A DNA stretch of 64,000 nt from Mesaphorura yosii (GCA_009869945.1 WIXG01000098.1:1-64000), one strand, 5' to 3'; shown: positions 20,101 to 32,300, counted from the first letter of the stretch. Numbers and translations: made by a program. The notes: generated from the sequence alone by a model not told the origin.

Positions 20101-23100
20101 AAAACTGAATGCTGGCGTTGCCTTGTGGTAAACGTAAATATAAGAAAAATTGACTCTTGAGTTGAAATTAGAATAAGAAATCAAATTGCAGTCCAAAAAG
20201 CCGCGAGCCTGCCGTGCGCTTAACGGCTAAACCACCGAGTATAATAAGCGAAGCGAAGGAAGGGCGGCCATAAATGTCTCCATAAAACTTGACTTGCCTC
20301 CTCATTCTAATGCATTGTCATTGCACAACGTTCGGAATTTTGCAAGAACCTACACATCTGCACTGCAAACCAAACCACCAATGGTTACATGACAGTTTTT
20401 ATAAAGTCATGAAAAAGCCATAAATAAGGACTCCATTACAATTGCAATTTAAATACAATACAATGGGCGCATCATGTTACATGGGATATGATCTAAGCCA
20501 CAGCATTCTGCATTCGGATTTGCGTAAATCAGAAGACATCAGTCGGAAGATTTTGCGTGCACAACTGCTCGGTTAATTTTACGATCACTTAATTCTATCT
20601 TGCGCTTGCTTCTTGCATGATGTTTTTGCAAATTGGAGTTAGAGGTTACCACCACAAAATGCCTAGTAAAGCTATTATGACTTAACAACTTTTGCTTTCA
20701 AGTTTAGGATCCAATCAACAAGCGAAGAGTTAATTCGGGGGCCAAAGCAATTGGCAGCCTTTTACAATCTCACAGCGATAGGCCTCATCCTCATCGGAAT
20801 AATCAGAAGCAAATTCTATCCTATCGCAGTCAACTTTATCGTGCACCTTCACTATTTAAAATTCAAATTCATTGCTATTGTAATGTCTGTTGTGACTAAT
20901 TGGAACTGTCCACTGATCAGGATCGGAATCTGCAAAATGTCACCCATGCAAGTTATGCAAGCAAATCAGCGACATTTGGACACGGTAGCACCTCATCATC
21001 ACAATCAATCTGTCGATCTACCCGATCTTGTTCTTGTCCACGTGTTAAACGAAAAACCAGAATCCGAAATTGAAAAAAATTAGTACTCATACCTGGAGGT
21101 AATTACGTTGTAATAGACCAGCGAAGTCTATCTTCACGTTGTTAACACTAGAATTTTGCTGCAGATTTGTTTTCGCACTTCCAACAATTATTTCAATGAT
21201 ATGAGCAGTAAAGTTGGCTGGTTCCCGACATCGGTGTTCAATTGTCTGTCCTCCGCTTGACTGGCACGAGCCTATACCGTTCAACATAGTCACAGGGTTC
21301 GATCGTAAGTTATACGACTGACGTACATGGTTTAGAGTTTAGTTTCTAATTTGTTGGATATAAAAGTTACCGATGTGTGATGAAAACGTAGAAATGGGCT
21401 GGCCGATGTCGGCAGTGTGAATTTGACACTCTCCTCGTAAATCTTCCTAGCAATTATTACTGATAACGAAGGAAGAATCAAGTCGAACTTTGAGCACTGT
21501 GGGAGTTGTCCACTTAATGTTAGGATTATAGTTGTAATTAATTGCACTTTAATTTTGGATAAATACACCAGCTTTTAGTAAAGAATGAATGTGAATTCAC
21601 GACTTCTACACTGCAGACGGCTTCGCTGTTGTTTGCTGAACCCTTTTCTTGTAGGATTTTATGCCTTGCTCACATCTTGCAATAAAATCAAATGCAAGTA
21701 CACGAATGAGTCACATGTCAAAAGATTGAAGAAAATGCACAGTAGTCTTGCCTTGCTGTGCTGTGTTGGATGAAGTCGATGATCAGTGGATCATGCACAA
21801 AACTTCCTTCACACTTCCAAACCACAATTACACAGTTAATTCTGCAATTTCGAGGAGTGCTGGTCTTGACTTTGAATTTGACACTTCATGCACAGACAGA
21901 GAACGGAACTGAGCACCACAGCTTGCGGAGTGCAGTGAGTCAAAGATTCAAAACATATTGCAGTGATGTTGATGAGTGGTTCACAACATTATGAATCTTT
22001 TTATGAACTCTCAATATAGCCTCTGTACATCTTTGTATTCCATTATCTTCATCTTTGAACGCAAGAAATTAGACACATTTTATTCATGTAGAAAAGGAAT
22101 CTCATCGTCTTGACTTGATCGTCTTCTCGTTTGTTTGGCCGGCTGCTGCTGTTGTTGTTGGCGAGTGTGCATCTTTCTTCAACGTCTTTGAGACTTCATT
22201 CACGTACCTCCTCCAACGTAACATGTCCGTCCAACCATGTACCGCTTGTTTCTCTGTTTAGCACCATCATCAGTACACCAACTTCGTCCGTGTCTCCTTT
22301 GCTTCTTCGCTTCATAGTTTTTGTTGGTATAATCAGGTTTCACGAACCTCTTCCACGGCATCATGCAATGACTATGCGCTGACCATACAAAAGCATGGCA
22401 TCACTGGTGAATAGGTTATTGCATCATCTGTGCAATTAAACTTGGTCGTACAAAGATGCAATGCATCGCAAAAACTAATAAGTACATGCGATATGGCACC
22501 GTGCAGGTCCACGCCAACCAGCCAGGGACATGATGGATACTGGGTAAAGACTTAAAGACTATGGGCTACAGGTGCTCAGAGGTACTTTCATTCTTATATT
22601 TGCAACTGCTACTTTGTTGGGTGCACACATCACATTGTTACAGCCAAGTAGAATGCAGAAGCAATCGAGACGAGAAGTTTGTTTCAGAACGCAGCATGCA
22701 GATATATTTTATGACGACTGAGGTTTGAGTTTTACGCCTGTGCTCCACCCCGCGCTCTGTGATTATATGATTACTCGGCTTTTAATAATAAGGCACGGCA
22801 CGGGAGACATGATCGTAAAATTCGCTTGTACGGCTTGTGTATTGTGATGTCGATGATCCAAGTGCTCTGCTGAGAGATGAGAAATGAAAACGAGAAGAGA
22901 TTGCATAAACACGCGATGTAAAAAGTTGTTTAGTTGGATATAAAAAGATTCTCACCGTCAACACAAACATTGTTACATCGATGACGTAACCCCGCCGACA
23001 AATAATGACTTCCTCGCATGACAGAAGGTCACGGCGCTGAGACGGAATCCAATTTCCAAGGGTGGACGGTCACGATGGATGCTAAGAAGTTCAGCATATG

Positions 23101-23451
23101 GATCCCGCACATAATTATGATGGGCCAGGACAAAGTTTAAGGCGTAGTTAGAGATAAGGTATCGTTTGCTTCGTGTCGGTCGTATAATTACTGGAAAATT
23201 CTGGTGTTACGATGGCAGAGTCACATGCTTCAAGGTCTGCCTGGCCCCGGTGAGATCCTTGGCGGCGATCGCAGAAACTTAGAGTTAGACAGATAAGCTG
23301 TATGCAACTATTCTCCCTGCAGCGTAGAAAAGACTGAATTCCTTAAAATTTTAAAAGTAAGAATGATCGATTTTCTGTAATGAAGGAAATTAGTCACGTA
23401 GGCGCAAACATGCTAATCTACGATTAGAGAAAATCTGTTCAGGAGAGTATC
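14184..23451. other. gene desert of about 9.3 kb
   Basis: The first few hundred bases probably hold the promoter and 5' UTR of the kinase. Beyond that I find no open frame with splice partners, no tRNA and no intact transposon. Open frames such as 15537-15896, 17675-18043, 18158-18505 and 20751-21083 lack recognisable content, and several begin at non-ATG codons. The stretch is AT-rich with many TAAT-type motifs. It may hold distal regulatory DNA, but I cannot show that. Confidence 0.55.
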
Positions 23452-23483
23452 TATAAAAGGACTGCGCGTTCGGTAATCAATTG
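23452..23483 (+). promoter_or_regulatory. TATA box and initiator of the clip-CUB protease gene
   Basis: TATAAAAG at 23452-23459 is followed 25 bases later by TCAATT (from 23477), which resembles an arthropod initiator. The start codon lies at 23559. TATA-driven promoters suit an inducible secreted protease, although inducibility itself is inference. Confidence 0.55.
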
Positions 23484-23558
23484 CTGTCCGTAAACACTCG
23501 CTGGAGGTGGCAGCGAGATTACAACAGAGACCTTAGAAAGCTCTTCCAACTCAGGAAA

Positions 23559-26300
23559 ATGGTTCTCCTGAAAGCTTTGAGTGGCATTGCTGTGATTCTG
23601 GTCCTTGACACGTTTCTAAGGTTTGCTGAATCAGTAGCTTTGCCTTCTGCTAAATCTACACAAGATCAATTAAGCGGTCTAATCTTTTCGTTTCCAGGAC
23701 CGAGTCAGTTGCCAATGTTTGGATTCCACGTGACGGTAATCAGCGAAGCAATTCTCCACTCCTAAATTCAGGTTCTAAGATTTATTGATCTGCAGACACA
23801 ACACCGCAGGGGAACTGCACGTTCAAATTATCTTACTTCTTCACACTTAATGGCGTCTGCGTCGCGAAGGCCGCTTGTAACAGTTCTCAAGGGTTTGACT
23901 TTGGGAATTCGAATCATATGTGTCCAAACGGAACAATTTGCTGTAAGTCGGTTGATCGAACGGGAGAATTAAGAGTTTTGATAGAGCACGGATCGCTTTG
24001 TGTATGACTGGCTTCTAACAGGCATGGGATACAATCCGCAATTCAATACTACTACACCCACGCCTCCTCCAATCCTCAGCAACTTGACAACCACCACAAC
24101 GACGACGACGACTACCACAACGACGACGACTGCAGCACCGGACACTACAACGGCCACTGAAGCTCCACCGCCATCACGTCGCAAACCACGATATGCGGGA
24201 GAATTCGGTACGGACTGATTTCAGCAAGTGTGAATTTAAGAATTCGGTCTTACATTTGCATTAGTGTGCCCCGTACAATATTTGTTACCGCGCATTTTAC
24301 TGAATAAAAGCTTACATATTTCTATTTGGTTGTCCACAGACATTTTTATTTCTTCTGATGGCGATGCACCATCGCCAAACGGAGACAAGGAACCTGGCTC
24401 CATGCAAGAAGACTGGCACGTTTGCAATACCATCACGAAGGAGATGCAGAGCCTCTTCCGCAATCCAAAGTACCCGAGACTGGACTCGTCCCCCAACGTC
24501 TGCCAGCACATAGTTTTCCCAAGAAATGACACGTGCGCAGTCAGATACGAAATTCTCGAGGGTTATCTAGAAGACAGACTGGGTGACGCCTGCTCTATCG
24601 ACGCCATTCAAATTCTGAACAGCGGAGACACTCCCACAGCCCCACAATGCGGGAAACTGGACGGATATCAATGTACATCGAGTGATTTCAAGGACTGTCA
24701 ATTCATTGCATAACACGCTTGTATTTGTTCCGCAGACACTGTTCGAACCAAGCCGGGGTCCTACATGAGGGCTGTGATCACCACACAAAGTGACAATCAT
24801 CTCTGGAATATTCGTGTAGTCCAAGTTCCTTGCTCCAAAATTCAGCCATGGACCGGTAAACGATTTTAGACACATCCGAGAAAAGCACCGTGAGAATTTG
24901 TGGTCTTGCCTTTTACTAGATGAACAAAGTGGGCCTGCTTGTGGAAGGAAGGGTCCGGCTCGACCGAACGGTGCAATAAAGCCGGATGAACAAGTAGAAT
25001 CGGTTTCACCAACCGAGTTCTTCACACCTCGTGGAAAAGAAAAGTCAGTAATAACAGAAATCAACCGTTCCAGAGGTGAGACAAACATCACGCTTCCTAC
25101 GAGGAGCAAAAGTGTCGCATGAACACGAGACACGACCACGTGACTGGCTATATAATTCCTGGTTTTTCAGTGGCGGACAGACTCTTGCTGAAGGAGGTCC
25201 TTCAAAAAACGGCAGGAATCAAAATTTTCAAGGGCAATGAGACGGGTGTGAATGAATACCCGTGGCAGGCGCTAATTTTAGTCGCCGGGAGACCACTTTG
25301 TGGTGGGACTCTAATCAGCGACCAATGGATTCTCACAGCTGGACACTGTGCAGCTTTGTAAGAGTCTACACGCACCTGGATCCTCTTATATCAGAGTCAC
25401 TATCAATATATCATGCGTCACTTTGTTCGTCTATTCAGGAGTCTGCGTCTTCCCCTTCAAATTTTGCTCATGATTGATCTCGGGGATCATGATCTTCAAA
25501 GCTTGGACGATAGCCCTAACCGTGTCTACAGAGTTTCAAAAATTGTTCCGCATATTCAGCACCAAGTTATCTTGCATGATATCGCGTTGCTTAAATTGTC
25601 AAGGAAGGTGGAGTTCTCCAATGCGATTTCTCCCGTCTGTCTTGCAAATGACAAAGGTACGTTAATTTAAGTAACTCTCAAGTCTATTGATGATGATGCA
25701 CCTGATGTGCATGTGAATGTTATGACACGATCTGCATCCCTCCCTAACTTCCAGAAGCGTCATACGCCGGCGAAACTGCTGTTTCGACTGGATGGGGCAG
25801 AACAGAGAGTAACATGATATCGCCGGTTCTACGTCAGGCAGAGTTGAATGTGATGTCCAATGATGACTGCGCCGATGCTTGGGAGAAGCTGGGTGAAGGA
25901 GGCGGCCAGATGATACAACCACAAATGTTGTGCGCTGGCGGAGGAGAAGCTGGGCCCTGCAATGTAAGGAAAACGGGTTTTATTCATGAGTGTCAGGCCT
26001 CAGGCGTTACATACATGCTAACTCTTGATGACGATCTCCTGACAGGGTGACAGTGGTGGTCCCTTGGTGATTGAGGACAAAAACGAGAAGAGAAAATGGA
26101 GGCTCATTGGAACCACAAGCTTCGGGGCCTTGAAGGGCTGTGCTGTGCCAGGTACTTTAGAAATCGGAATTGCCAAACTGAACTTTCTTATTTCGAAATG
26201 GCAATTGAAATACGTCCATCTTTGAACAGGGATTCCTGCTGTGTACACTCGCATATCATCGTACCTCGATTGGATTGCCATGAATGTTGCCGAACTCTGA
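23559..26300 (+). CDS. secreted clip-CUB serine protease, 625 aa, eleven exons
   Basis: Exons: 23559-23703, 23796-23942, 24022-24207, 24340-24672, 24736-24855, 24920-25075, 25171-25357, 25439-25656, 25755-25963, 26046-26151, 26230-26300 (1878 bases, in frame). The order is a hydrophobic signal peptide; a six-cysteine clip-type module (Cys56, 70, 76, 91, 97, 98); a Thr-rich linker; a CUB-like region (about 160-310); a linker; and an S1 protease domain from about 381. Activation would follow Lys380, giving IFKGNE. The triad is His421 (TAGHC), Asp472 (DIALL) and Ser570 (GDSGGP). The position equivalent to chymotrypsin 189 is Gly564, not Asp, so trypsin-like specificity is not expected. Clip proteases act in haemolymph cascades (melanisation, Toll, clotting); the substrate here is unknown. 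The first donor (GTCAGT after 23703) was chosen because only it puts the clip cysteines in frame. A stronger-looking donor at 23736 would read exon 2 in another frame, so the exon 1 end is the weakest junction. Confidence 0.88.
24090..24132 (+). repeat. ACN-triplet repeat coding a Thr run
   Basis: An imperfect ACA/ACG/ACT triplet tract in the third exon of the clip-CUB protease encodes an unbroken run of Thr between the clip and CUB modules. It is probably a mucin-like, O-glycosylated spacer and likely varies in length. Confidence 0.8.
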
Positions 26301-26888
26301 CATTTAAGATTTGCCAAGGTGCTCATTTTGGTTTTAGGTCGTCCAGAGAACTTTGGGGTTATTCAACGCTTATCTTTGAGTCAATAATGTCTTGATATTT
26401 CTGAACTAAACGTTGACCTTGTCATGTACTTGACAGGTTAATCTATAATGGTGACACGCAATCAAAAATTAAAAAAGTCATTTAAGCCGACGCAGCTGAG
26501 GCTTCGAACCTCTCATTAAGGTCGAGAGGCACCGACTTGCCTGCCCGTACAATGGTGTCGCTCCTTCGTCTAGACACTCGCCATGCAAAAACCCGTAGAG
26601 GTTTGCGGTAAAAACAAAACAAGGAGTAAATCCTTGCCATTGCAAAACTTGAACGTTTGAACAGGAATGACACCGTAGTAATAACAAAATATTGAAATTC
26701 TTATCTAGTACCTGAGCAAAAATGAACTATTAGCCTTCTCTGACGCAATTTTCTCTAGTACTACTAAATTGACGAGGCTCCCTCATTTAATTAAAGCGTT
26801 GTCTACTAGCATGTTCTTGTAGTTAGCGGAATTTGAATGGCTGATTTGTAGAACTAATAATGAGATTATTTTGACACTTCGGGTGACA
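26301..26888. other. short spacer between the protease and HtrA2 genes
   Basis: This contains the protease 3' UTR and the HtrA2 promoter/5' UTR. I see no clear AATAAA. The - strand frame at 26478-26687 contains a fragment loosely like an ankyrin repeat (DEGATPLY) but no continuing repeats, so it is not called. Confidence 0.4.
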
Positions 26889-28878
26889 ATGAGTGCCTTC
26901 TCTTCGCTGGAGGTGGTTCTTCGAAGCAGTCTCAGGAAAATTGTCGGCACCAACCGGTTGAGCTTTTCTAACAGTGCTCGAACTCGACTGAAACTAAGGT
27001 GAGTTTGTGGATTTCAAAGATTCAATTTTCTTCTGTTACTAGAATACATGTGCACTTTTCATGTAGCCCACCGACCCTGCTAGTGCAAGAAGTTTACCGG
27101 TCCCAAATGCAACCATTCACCGACAACAGGGGGATTAGTGATATCGTGGAAGCAAGCAGCCCCAGTGTTCAAAAGTGCCTGTCGGTAAGTTATCACTTTC
27201 TGCAATATTACCCGTATCAATGAGTATAAAGTTAATCTCTACGCTTAATTCTTCTGATAGACCGGAACTGGAGCGACTGACGCCAACAACGATCGTGGAA
27301 ACGAAAGTTCTTCTTCACAGACAGAAAATATTTTTCTATCTGTCCTGACACTTTTGTTGGCTTACACAACCTGGGTCAATTGGGACAAGTTAAAAAGGAA
27401 AGCGACTGACTGCTTTTGGGTGGAAGCCGCAAAGCCAATTAATGAACACGACGAAAGCTATGCTAGTCTTGGAAGCCAGGAAAATTGTTCCTTCCGAGTT
27501 GGTGATTCTGGCTTTGGTGATGATGGAGGCAAGCCAAAAAGTCGGAGAGAAGCAAATAATGAAATTGCAGATGTTGTAGAGAAGGTTGGAAACTCTGTAG
27601 TTTGCATTGAAATCAAAGACCATTCAACTCTAGACTGGATGAGTGGAGTTCCAAGAACTGCTAGCAACGGATCAGGATTTATTATTAAGGAGGATGGCCT
27701 AATTTTGACTAATGCACACGTTGTGATGGGAAGACATCGCTCTTCGCTCACCGTAAGCATAAATTGTATAATATAAAATAAGAAAATATATAATGTAATA
27801 TAAATAAAAACGAAAAACGTTCTCATTTTCTGTTTAGATTCGACTTCACGATGGGCGGTGCTTCACTGGAAGCGTAGAAGACGTAGATACGCAGTCAGAC
27901 ATAGCAACAGTTCGGATTCATGCTGTAAGTCACCAAAGAATGAACTGGTTCCAGGTTTGCTGACTATGCATTGAGTTCCCTTTAATATTGGAATTTGCAG
28001 CGTGGGCTTCCAGTAATGCCTTTAGGATCATCGTCCGAGACAAGAATAGGAGAAAAGGTTGTCGCGATCGGAAGTCCGCTTTCTCTGTCAAACACTGTTA
28101 CTTCAGGCGTCGTCAGCTGTGTCAGTCGAAAAGCGGACGAACTTGGGATAGGCACAAATATAAATTACATCCAAACTGATGCTGCGATTACGGTGATCAA
28201 GCACATTCATGACGCCAATTATCCATAATGATCATTGAATTAATAAAATACGTACTGTAATTTTCAGTTTGGGAACTCAGGAGGTCCTCTGGTTAATTTG
28301 GATGGCGAGGCGATCGGAATAAACTCAATGAAAGTTACTTCTGGTATTTCCTTCGCGATTCCAATTGATTATGTGAAGGAGTTTTTAGCAAGAGCGGAAG
28401 CAACTGCCAGTAATTAGTTCATTCATTATTACTGAGCAAATGATCATGGGAAGATTTTTCTTACTCTTAAAAATTTATTGTAGAAGCGGCAGGAGGAAAG
28501 AAAATCAAAACAAAAAGATACATCGGCTTTACACTTCTGACGATGAGTGAAGACGTTCTAATTGAGTTACCAGACTTTGGGTGGGCGAGAAATATAAAAG
28601 GTGTTCTAGTCTGGAAAGTTGTGGTTGGATCTCCAGCGTACATGTAATTGTCAAGAAAGTTATCAAATTCACTCATGCAATTGTACTAGAATCATTTTCC
28701 TATTTTAAGGGCCGGATTGCAGCCTGGCGATGTTATTACCAAAGTTAATGGGCGGACGGTGACCACTGCTGGGGAAATATTTAAGCTCTTACAAACCGAG
28801 GACTCTCTCACCATCCAGTTTCGACGTTACGATAAGACGTACAGATGCCAGCTGGTCCCGGAAAGCATAAGTCAATAG
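26889..28878 (+). CDS. HtrA2: mitochondrial serine protease HtrA2/Omi, 489 aa, eight exons
   Basis: Exons: 26889-26998, 27067-27184, 27261-27752, 27838-27924, 28001-28192, 28268-28409, 28484-28643, 28710-28878 (1470 bases, in frame). The N-terminus is Arg/Ser-rich and lacks acidic runs, like a mitochondrial presequence. A membrane segment spans about 100-115. The protease domain has His229 (TNAHVV), Asp261 (SDIATV) and Ser337 (GNSGGP). A C-terminal PDZ domain (about 386-489) contains GLQPGDVI. In the family the mature enzyme faces the intermembrane space, degrades misfolded proteins and, when released, can bind IAPs through a newly exposed N-terminus. Here AKPI begins at Ala133, just after the membrane segment, about where human HtrA2 is cleaved. 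Length and order match the family. Confidence 0.95.
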
Positions 28879-29304
28879 TGGAGAAACTGCGGTCCTGAAC
28901 TCCTCTTCGTCTTCCTATGTTTTCTATGCTCAACGTAAACATTAATTAGTTTGAACGATAAATGATGTTCGCTCAATTTATAAGACTAACAAGAGTACTA
29001 GATAATTAATGCAAGCGAGCGAAGTCTAAAAGCCTTTACGTCAGTGTCCATACGAAAGTAATAAATTAATGCATGTTTCTACCAAAATGTACGATTTGCC
29101 TTCGCCTGGTTTATTGTGCCTTGGGTTAAGCATATCGGAATCAGTGCTAAATTTTATTGATATCATTAGACCATAAAACTAGAGATAACTGAGGAGGAGG
29201 ACGAAAATCGTGGTCAAGACCAGTAGTGAGTGACATTCAGAGTCTTACACTTGGCTTAGCGCAAAATGCAAAAGCCGGTTAAATAATTGGCATATTCATC
29301 GGAT
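28879..29304 (+). other. HtrA2 3' UTR and spacer before the tRNA
   Basis: AATAAA at 29060-29065 is a plausible HtrA2 poly(A) signal. Nothing else is evident. Confidence 0.45.
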
Positions 29305-29394
29305 GTTTCCGTGGCGTAGTTGGTTATCGCGTCCGCCTAACAAGCAGTAGCATTTGATCGCGGAAGGACCCCGGTTCGAGCCCGGGCGGAAACA
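29305..29394 (+). tRNA. tRNA-Val (AAC) with a 16-base intron
   Basis: The seven-base acceptor stem (GTTTCCG at 29305-29311 with CGGAAAC at 29387-29393) pairs perfectly; A29394 is the discriminator base. The D stem is GCG/CGC. The anticodon stem is TCCGC (29332-29336) with GCGGA (29360-29364). The T arm is CCCGG/CCGGG around TTCGAGC. The anticodon AAC is at 29339-29341. Bases 29343-29358 interrupt the loop right after position 37, the canonical site for tRNA introns; removing them restores a seven-base loop. The A box (from about 29312) and B box (GGTTCGAGCC from 29373) are intact, and a T run at 29397-29401 is the RNA polymerase III terminator. The exons match the usual insect tRNA-Val(AAC) from memory. 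Confidence 0.93.
29343..29358 (+). other. tRNA intron
   Basis: Sixteen bases lie between anticodon-loop positions 37 and 38 of the tRNA-Val gene. The flanking stem pairs only when they are removed or looped out. Confidence 0.88.
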
Positions 29395-32300
29395 CATTTT
29401 TGCAAGCTCAGACCCGTCGACATTTACGCTCGACTTTACTTTAAAATTGGCAAGTTTTTAATTTTTTATGGGTTCATTTTTTTTTTGCATGCTAATTTTG
29501 ATGAGAGCATTCAGGTGCTTGTCAACCGTATCATGTCGCCCCAAATCATGCTACTTTGACGGCGGCAGAGAGCAAACGTAGATTTTGTCTTTGCGAAGTC
29601 ATCGCGCGTCGCCGCCGCCGCTGCCGTACTGCGTGGCGGCCCGAGATGTCGAGCACTCATCCAACAATGACACTTGTCACAAGTCATTGTTCTCTGGTAG
29701 AATAATTTATGAGCAGAGCGCATTGCTTTGATTTTCATGTTTACAGGGCGTAATTATATTATGAATGATTGGAGGAAGTATGGATATATAGATTATTTGA
29801 ATGGACTAACTACTATGAATGCGAATGGTAGCATTCACTACGTTTTAGCCCATGCGAGTGTTTTGAGTTCAGGAGTGAACGTTAACAATGCAATGCATCA
29901 CATTGTCTCTTGATAACAACCGTTATTTTACATTACACTACAACCCAACAGCAACAAGCGACATTAAGATAGCATTTAATTCTCAACGATAAATGTAGAC
30001 TGCTGCATGGAGAATTAATACTCGACTATTGTACGAGGATGCTGTTGCTCGTTGCTGGGAGCCAAATCTTTTCATTTCGCATTACCGCATTACGAGTAAT
30101 GAAATTCAGAATCTCAAGCATAAAAGTTCATGATAGTTGCGATGCGATGCGGCAATGCAGGCAGGCGGTTCAGTGTATCGTGAATGTGGAGTGCACTCGC
30201 TGAGAACGAATTGTTACTTTTCTTACGCACATTAAGTTCAAGCCATCCGCTCGGTGGTGTCAGTCACTTGTTCTCTCTCGTCAAGGCAAGACCATTGTTG
30301 CACTTCTGCAGGAGAGAGACACATACACACTGTTGCCTTTGCCTCTTTGCCCTGTACGTACGTGATGTGAGCCACTTTTAGCTTTTACTTCTGGAGACTC
30401 GGCTGTCTAAAACTGCTCCAGAATTGGGCACCAAACCCTCCGAATGTGCATACATTCGTTTCAGTGAAGTTCTCTCAGCATTTGTTTGCCCTGAACTCGT
30501 GTTCGAATGAACTTGCTCATAAAAAAGATCAGAAAAGTGTTTCCGGGAAGTTGTGCTGAAAACGTGTGTTTAATTAAAAGGAGATACTTTGCAATTACGA
30601 GTCAGTGGAGTCAGACAAGAAGGTCAGCATTCGCGTTTCTATGTCACAAGTCTCACACCGACAATTCCTTTGCTGCACTTTGTGGTGTGGTGGAGATTGC
30701 CGTCCCCATTAACAGCAAGCATTGTTCGGATTTGATTGCGAAGTCTAACTTTGTTGTGTCCTGTAAGCAGTGCGCCTTAGAAACTTCTCTCGTGTCGTCT
30801 TTTGAGGCTGATGCTCTTGACTCTTAGCTTGTGGGACTCCGAAAGGTAAGAGCAATTCACAGTATTCTCATTCGTGCATCAGGACTCAATTCAATCCAGA
30901 TTCAGAGATTGAAAATAAAATTCTCGTGTGTTTTCGTTTTTCGTCAGCATACAGTGCGAACTGCAACAATAATGCGTCAGAGTAAAAATTAAACTCGTTG
31001 CTGTATTTACCTGAATTCGCCCCGCATGTATTCACACGTTGTGTTGTGATGCTGAGGCTTGAAGGCCAAACCCAGCAATTGTGAGACGCTAATAATCGAA
31101 TCGTGTACAATTCAAAACGAATTCAAAGCAGCAACGATAGCGAAACTTGTAAAAGTCCAACAAAGTCTCTCCTCTGCACCACCGCCACATTGCATGACGT
31201 TATACACACAAACAAGGCGTCAAGTGAGATCAGTCATTGTTTAGGAATTCGTGCACGGCTTTTATTCTTTAAGGACCTTTTTTGCACTAAAATAAATTCT
31301 GTTCTGAGGTGGCACACCACAAAAAGTGCAAGCGAACAAGCAAATAAACTCCACAGAGAAGACCTTGACGAACAATTTTCAAAAAGTCAAAAGATTAGCC
31401 ATCAAATTATCGAATTATGTGTGAATCATGTTTTTATGCACACTATTCTCATAAAATCTCATTGGGATTGTTCGCACTTGTTGTACGGTCTCAGAATCGA
31501 TTGCTTGACTTGATATCACTTTGATTGTTTGTATTTAAACGTGAAGGATGAGTTACAAATTGTCATTGAACCTGTAACCTGATTTTAATTTTCTGAACTA
31601 CTTAAAGCGTACTCAACACATTGTATGCATATTTTTGAGGGTTGTGTGGTTTAATGGAGCGAACTTGCGCTCGTTATTTTGGCAGCCACAGCAGCTAGCA
31701 GTGATTGTTCCCTCTGCTCTGAGACAGAGAAAAGTTAATGCCACACCACAGCGCAGCACGATGGAAAGCTTGTGATTTCATACATCAAGGTTTTTGAATA
31801 AAATTATACACCAGCAAGGCCCAATTAAAGTTAATCAAAGCTGTGGAGCAAAGCTGTGGAGTCTGATGCATAATTTGAGCCTGTCTTGGTTTCTTATACA
31901 TGCATAAAATCGTCTTTACGTGACTGTGATTCGTTCTTTGTTCTGAATTAATCATACCCATCACCTTTGCGCTTGTCAGCAGATCCTTCAATAGTTTATG
32001 ACTCCATTTCCTAATTCTCAATTTTAACAACCGCAAGGAACTTCAGCAATTTTTCACTGAACCTCGCCATTTTTTGTTTCCTTTAGATTTACATAATCTG
32101 AAATTGATTGATTTGTCATTGCCCCGATTTGTACTGGCTTATTTTGAGTCCTTCCCTAATTGATTCAGAGATTTTGAGTTCAGCTTAATGGGTGCACTCT
32201 TTCACTCTTGATTAACTACTCTACAAATTTGATACAAATAATCGCGTTGAGCATTCTTGTTCCTTAATCTCATGTGTCGTGTCATATGTGCGAATCATTT

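Noticed and set aside
22131..22382. + strand frame beginning with a Leu-rich, signal-peptide-like run
   Set aside because: Begins at TTG, with no upstream ATG or acceptor in frame and no cleavage motif or family match.
26461..26560. B-box-like GGTTCGAAGCC on the - strand followed by a T run, suggesting a second tRNA
   Set aside because: No acceptor-stem partner, no A box at the right distance, and a mismatched T stem.
26478..26687. - strand frame with DEGATPLY, like one ankyrin repeat
   Set aside because: Only about eight residues match, the flanking repeats are absent and there are no splice partners. Either chance or a scrap too decayed to call.
31103..31513. 136-codon + strand frame
   Set aside because: Non-ATG start and no recognisable content; probably chance.
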